A stretch of DNA of 59,271 nucleotides, taken from Acidimicrobiales bacterium (lineage in GTDB: Bacteria; Actinomycetota; Acidimicrobiia; Acidimicrobiales; JAUJNH01). Positions 55,939 through 59,271 of the stretch are shown here, piece by piece. Position 1 is the stretch's first letter, and each line of letters opens with the position of its first letter. Where the stretch lies: the NCBI GenBank assembly GCA_030448245.1, contig JAUJNH010000005.1, positions 2,120 through 61,390 of the forward strand, written 5' to 3'. The translations under genes were made by a program, and so were the position numbers. The notes under the pieces were generated by a model. It saw only the letters and a list, made by a program, of their open reading frames with translations. It did not search any database and was not told where the DNA came from.

Positions 55939-57172
55939 TCAGGGGACCGTGGGGGCGGGCTCGGGGGGTGTCGTGGAGGGGGGCGCGGTGGTCGTGGCCG
56001 TGGTCGTGGTCGTGGTCGTGGTGGGGGGCTTGGCGGGGCCGAAGTCGCGTCGGGGCGGAGGTCGTCGGCGAGGCGGGCGGCCGCCGCCGCGTCGACGTAG
56101 ACCACCGACTGGGCGCCGGCCATGCCACCCCTGCCGGCGAGCACGAGGTTGGTGACGTCGCTCGGATCGGTGCGGCGGGCAACGGACAGCAGCTGCAGCG
56201 CCTGCTCGGCCTCCAGGTCGAGGGCCAGGTGACGGAAGGCGACGCCGAGCCAGCGACGCAGGCCTCCTTCGTCCCCCACATCGCTCCGGAGCTTGGCCAG
56301 CGTGGCGACGATGAGGCGCCCCTGGTTCCGCGAGCGGGAGAGGTCACCGTCGACGAACTCGTGCCGATCCCGGCTGAAGGCCAGAGCCCGAGCCCCGTCG
56401 AAGTGGTGGTAGCCGGGCTTGAAGTGGGCGCCGCTGTCCCAGTCGTCCATCGGCTGCACCACCTCGACGTCGATCCCTCCCAGCTCGTCGACCACCCGCG
56501 TGAACGCCTCGAAGCCCGCCACCGCCCAGAGCTGCACGGGCAGGCCCATGAACCGGTTGACCGTCCTGGCCAGCAGCTCGGGCCCGCCCAGGACGAGCGC
56601 CGTGTTGATCTTCCCGGGGCCGTGCCCGGGATCTCGACGAACGAGTCGCCGGGGGAAGCCCACGACGGTCGCCTGGCCCGTCGCCGGGTTGGCCGCGAGC
56701 AGGTGGATGCTGTCGGCCCGGGACCGCAACGGATCCTGCCCGGGGCGGGCGTCGCTTCCCACCAGGAGCACCCAGACGAGTCCCTCGGGCACCGGGATCG
56801 ACGCGTTGAACGGGACCGCCGCGCCGTACGGGCGGCCCGAGGGGTCGAGGAGCCGCTTGCCGCTGGGGCGCCGCCCTGCGGCGGGGGCGGCGGGACGGGA
56901 GTCCGGATGCCGGGCCCGTCCTCGGCTCCGGCTTCGGCGCCGCCATCGGCTCTCGCACCTCCCGGGCCCTCGCCCCGGCCGGCTTCGACCCCGTAGGTCG
57001 TGGCCTGGCCGGAGATCGAGGCCGGGATGGTCGTGCGGACGCCTCGCACCGCCCCGACCCGCACGTCGGGGTCACGGGAGGCGACGACGCGGACCAGGCC
57101 GACGGAGAAGACTGCGACACCGACGGCGAGCACCAGGAGGGCAGCCAGGCGGCCCTCCACCAGGTGCCGCAC
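55939..57172 (-). pseudogene. LytR-CpsA-Psr (LCP) family gene with several frameshifts
   Basis: N-terminal frame: RLAALLVLAVGVAVFSVGLV (membrane anchor) and SRDPDVRVGAVRGVRTTIPA. After a missing base at the G4 run 56865-56868: YGAAVPFNASIPVPEGLVWV and LLVGSDARPGQDPLRSRADS. Between 56652 and 56624 eight codons (DSFVEIPG) are in a second frame flanked by +1 and -1 shifts; then GKINTALVLGGPELLARTVN, GGIDVEVVQPM and FDGARALAFSRDRH. A last shift near 56048 gives the Thr-rich tail ending STTPPEPAPTVP. LCP enzymes link wall polymers to peptidoglycan. Start uncertain. Confidence 0.75.
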
Positions 57173-57217
57173 CGCACCCGCGCCGCCACCCGCGCCCCCA
57201 CCTGGGCAAACCGTACG

Positions 57218-58045
57218 ATGCCGACCATGCACCGTGCCGCGGGACAGCAGTGGCGGGCCGAGCCGGGCGCGCCCGTGCACCTGGGAGACACGGCGGCCAG
57301 GGCCACCCCCGGCGCCCCCGGGGGGCGCGAGGCCACCCGGGCGGCCACGTCGGTCCTGCACGACGGGCTGATCGACCTGCAGGCCCGCTTCTGGGCCGAC
57401 CACGGCACGGCCCTGCTCGTGGTCTTCCAGGCCATCGACGCCGGCGGGAAGGACGGCACCATCCGTCGGGTCTTCAGTGGCGTCAACCCCGCCGGCATCC
57501 GGGTGGCCTCGTTCAAGAAGCCGAGCGCGACCGAGGCCGCCCACGACTTCCTGTGGCGGGTCCACGCCCAGTGCCCGTCGAAGGGTGAGATCAGCATCTT
57601 CAACCGATCGCACTACGAGGACGTCCTCGTGACCCGTGTCCACGGCCTCATCGACCAGCCCACCGCGACCCGCCGCCACGCCCAGATCCGGGCCTTCGAG
57701 GAGCACCTCGTGGCCGAAGGCACGCTCGTCGTGAAGTTCTTCCTGCACATCTCGAAGGAGGAGCAGCGCGAGCGCCTGCAGGACCGCCTCGACTCGGCCG
57801 ACGAGCGGTGGAAGTTCTCGGCGTCCGACCTTCCCGAGCGGGCCCGGTGGGACGACTACCAGACGGCGTTCGCCGACACCATCGCGGCCACCTCGACCGA
57901 CACGGCGCCCTGGTACGTGATCCCGGCCGACCACAAGTGGTACCGCGACTGGGCGGTCACCTCGACGCTGCACGAGCTGCTCACGGCCCTCGACCCGCAG
58001 TACCCCCCCGCCGAGCATGGCATCGAAGGCATCGTCGTCACCTGA
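57218..58045 (+). CDS. ppk2: polyphosphate kinase 2 family protein
   Basis: 275 residues. Walker A LVVFQAIDAGGKDGTIRRVF, then GVNPAGIRVASFKKPSATEA, HAQCPSKGEISIFNRSHYED (Walker B Asp region) and RERLQDRLDSADERWKFSAS, PADHKWYRDWAVTSTLHELL. This is the PPK2-related group that moves phosphate between polyphosphate and nucleotides. ATG at 57218 or 57227. Its stop overlaps the next ATG (TGATG). Confidence 0.9.
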   Translation: MPTMHRAAGQQWRAEPGAPVHLGDTAARATPGAPGGREATRAATSVLHDGLIDLQARFWADHGTALLVVFQAIDAGGKDGTIRRVFSGVNPAGIRVASFKKPSATEAAHDFLWRVHAQCPSKGEISIFNRSHYEDVLVTRVHGLIDQPTATRRHAQIRAFEEHLVAEGTLVVKFFLHISKEEQRERLQDRLDSADERWKFSASDLPERARWDDYQTAFADTIAATSTDTAPWYVIPADHKWYRDWAVTSTLHELLTALDPQYPPAEHGIEGIVVT

Positions 58046-58589
58046 TGGCGGGGCGCGACCGCATCGCCGCGTTGGTGCGCCGCCACCTGGAGCCGTCGGC
58101 GGTGACGGGCCTCGGGCCCGCCCTGGCCGTCGCCGGCGACCTCGACATGGACGTCATCGCCCTGACGGCGGCCTTCGCCGACCGCCCCGGGCTCCTGCTG
58201 CTCACCTCGTCGGAGCTGCGCTTCGTGACCGCCAAAGGCGACGACCACGCGCTGGCCTTCCTCGACCGGGTGGCCACGGTCGAGGTCGCCACCTTCGAGG
58301 CCAGGCCAGTGCTGATCGTGCTCGGCTCCGACAGCCGCCGCACCATGTTCCACGTAGGCGACCCCACCTGGACCCGCACGTTCGCCGGCTGGGTCAACCT
58401 GGCCCTCGACGACCCGGCGGCGGCCGTCGTGGCGGTCGACCACCAGGCAGGGGCCGCCGAGGCCTCCGCCCCCCGCCCTCCCGGCCCCCGGCCGGCACGG
58501 GAGCGGCTGCGCGAGCTCGACGAGCTTCGCCGTGAGGGGCTCCTGACCAGTCGGAGTACGCCGCCCAGCGGGCGGCCATCATCAGCTAG
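58045..58589 (+). pseudogene. SHOCT-domain protein gene with a 3' frameshift
   Basis: Starts MAGRDRIAALVRRHLEPSAV and continues LLLLTSSELRFVTAKGDDHA, a PH-like (bPH) domain. At the 3' end RERLRELDELRREGLLT breaks; adding one base near 58548 restores ESEYAAQRAAIIS and the TAG at 58587, a classic SHOCT (short C-terminal) domain. About 181 residues when restored. Only the last 13 codons are affected, so partial function might remain if the frame is truly broken. Confidence 0.75.
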
Positions 58590-58618
58590 GTCTGAGGGCC
58601 CCCGGGTCGGCACGCAGG

Positions 58619-59271
58619 TCAGGGTCGGTAGGGCGGGGCCAGGTCGGCGGGACGGCGGCGGCCCACCACGATCTCGTTGTCCAGCGGCCAGGGGTTCGGG
58701 AGGCAGCCATCCAGCTCGGTCGACTGCTGAGCCATCAACGGGGCCGGACGGCCGGGAGCCGGGCACTGGGTGCGAGGGTGGTGCAGCCCCAGGAGGTGGC
58801 CGACCTCGTGGCCCACCAGGTAGCGGCGGTAGTCGTCCAGCGTGCCGGTCCACTTCGGGGTGGCGGTGCGCCAGCGGTCGGCGTTCAGCGCCACCATCGG
58901 GCCGTTCTGGCACGAGTACAGGCCGTAGGTCTCGTACGGCAGGCACAGGGCGTCGACCTCGGGGCCCTCGGCCAGCACGAGGGTGAAGCGGGCGTCGGCT
59001 CGCGGCACCAGCCGGAACCCCGCCCTCCCCCACCCCCGAGGGTCGGCCAAGGTGGCCTGGGCGAACGCCTCGAAGCCGGCGGTGGCCGGGTCGCTGGTGC
59101 GCCGCTCGAGGCGGTACGCCACCTCGACGGGCGTGCCGGCCGGGAGCGTGGTCGGCGGGGGCGGCGGCGGTCGAGCGGCGACGGTCGTCGGAGTCCCGGG
59201 CGGAATCGCCGCCCGCGACGTGGGGGCGGCGGGGAGGGGCTGGGCCTCGCCGACGATGCCCGCCGGCGCGG
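58619..59271 (-). CDS. DUF3152 zincin-like protein, 5' end outside the window
   Basis: Open to the right edge; at least 217 residues are present. Near the edge the text is Pro/Thr-rich (RPPPPPPTTLPAGTPVEVAY), then FEAFAQATLADPRGWGRAGF, ALCLPYETYGLYSCQNGPMV, and the metal site YLVGHEVGHLLGLHH (HExxHxxGxxH), ending PLMAQQSTELDGCLPNPWPL. This is the DUF3152 family, probably an exported metalloprotease-like protein. The signal peptide would lie beyond 59271. Confidence 0.85.
   Translation of the reverse strand, partial: APAGIVGEAQPLPAAPTSRAAIPPGTPTTVAARPPPPPPTTLPAGTPVEVAYRLERRTSDPATAGFEAFAQATLADPRGWGRAGFRLVPRADARFTLVLAEGPEVDALCLPYETYGLYSCQNGPMVALNADRWRTATPKWTGTLDDYRRYLVGHEVGHLLGLHHPRTQCPAPGRPAPLMAQQSTELDGCLPNPWPLDNEIVVGRRRPADLAPPYRP

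Noticed and set aside
55910..56060. Repeated GGTCGT/GTGGTC tract as a regulatory repeat
   Set aside because: On the minus strand it encodes the Thr-rich tail (PPTTTTTTTTATTT) of the LCP protein, so it is low-complexity coding sequence.

Overview
This is a GC-rich (about 70%) actinobacterial chromosome segment. The evidence is an Lsr2 nucleoid protein, a mycothiol synthase (MshD), an F420H2-dependent reductase-like protein, DUF222/13E12 remnants, a Septum_form protein and an SCO0607-type lipoprotein. Gene order and the many GTG/TTG starts would suit an Acidimicrobiia-like lineage, but that is inference. There is no phage, plasmid, CRISPR array or intact insertion sequence.

Layout. 1-1.9 kb: decayed edge with a broken unknown gene and the HNH end of a DUF222-type gene. 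1.9-9.4 kb: ANTAR response regulator with a small coiled-coil partner, prolyl oligopeptidase, MBL hydrolase, a PAS-GGDEF-EAL protein with altered motifs, a stand-alone adenylate kinase and tRNA-Leu(CAA). 9.4-13.1 kb: a tight fatty-acid operon fabD-fabH-acpP-fabF, in which FabD carries a C-terminal lipoyl/biotinyl-like extension. 13.1-18.4 kb: acetyltransferase, Bcp peroxiredoxin, UbiB-like kinase, TypA GTPase. 18.4-31.6 kb: accessory stretch with a truncated ECF sigma gene, a 984-residue secreted subtilase, a molybdopterin oxidoreductase, frameshifted bioB and LuxR regulator, a ceramidase-like membrane protein, an MFS exporter and a decayed DUF222 gene. A previously unlabelled interspersed intergenic repeat occurs here in six good copies.

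31.6-42.8 kb: a BluB-CobT fusion (lower ligand synthesis and activation for cobalamin), a DEAD-box helicase, then the trp genes in the order hisI-trpE-ygfZ-lipoprotein-trpC-trpF-trpB-trpA-nitroreductase on the minus strand. 42.9-44.3 kb: Septum_form protein, a Cys-rich HGT-repeat protein and lsr2 on the plus strand. 44.3-51.1 kb: hisD-hisC-hisB-hisH-hisA-hisF followed by an M42-like peptidase, a GroES-like protein and a small protein. 51.1-59.3 kb: nth, mshD, a VIT-family transporter, rlmN, a MaoC dehydratase, an LCP protein, PPK2 and a DUF3152 zincin cut by the window end.

A feature running through the window is single-base reading-frame damage in otherwise well conserved genes (bioB, trpA, hisF, hisA, hisB, the DEAD helicase, the LCP gene and others). 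At least six of these lesions are restored by adding one base to a G/C run of five. Either the sequence has homopolymer undercalls or these genes are decaying; read data would decide. Coordinates of broken genes are given as full spans across the frameshifts.
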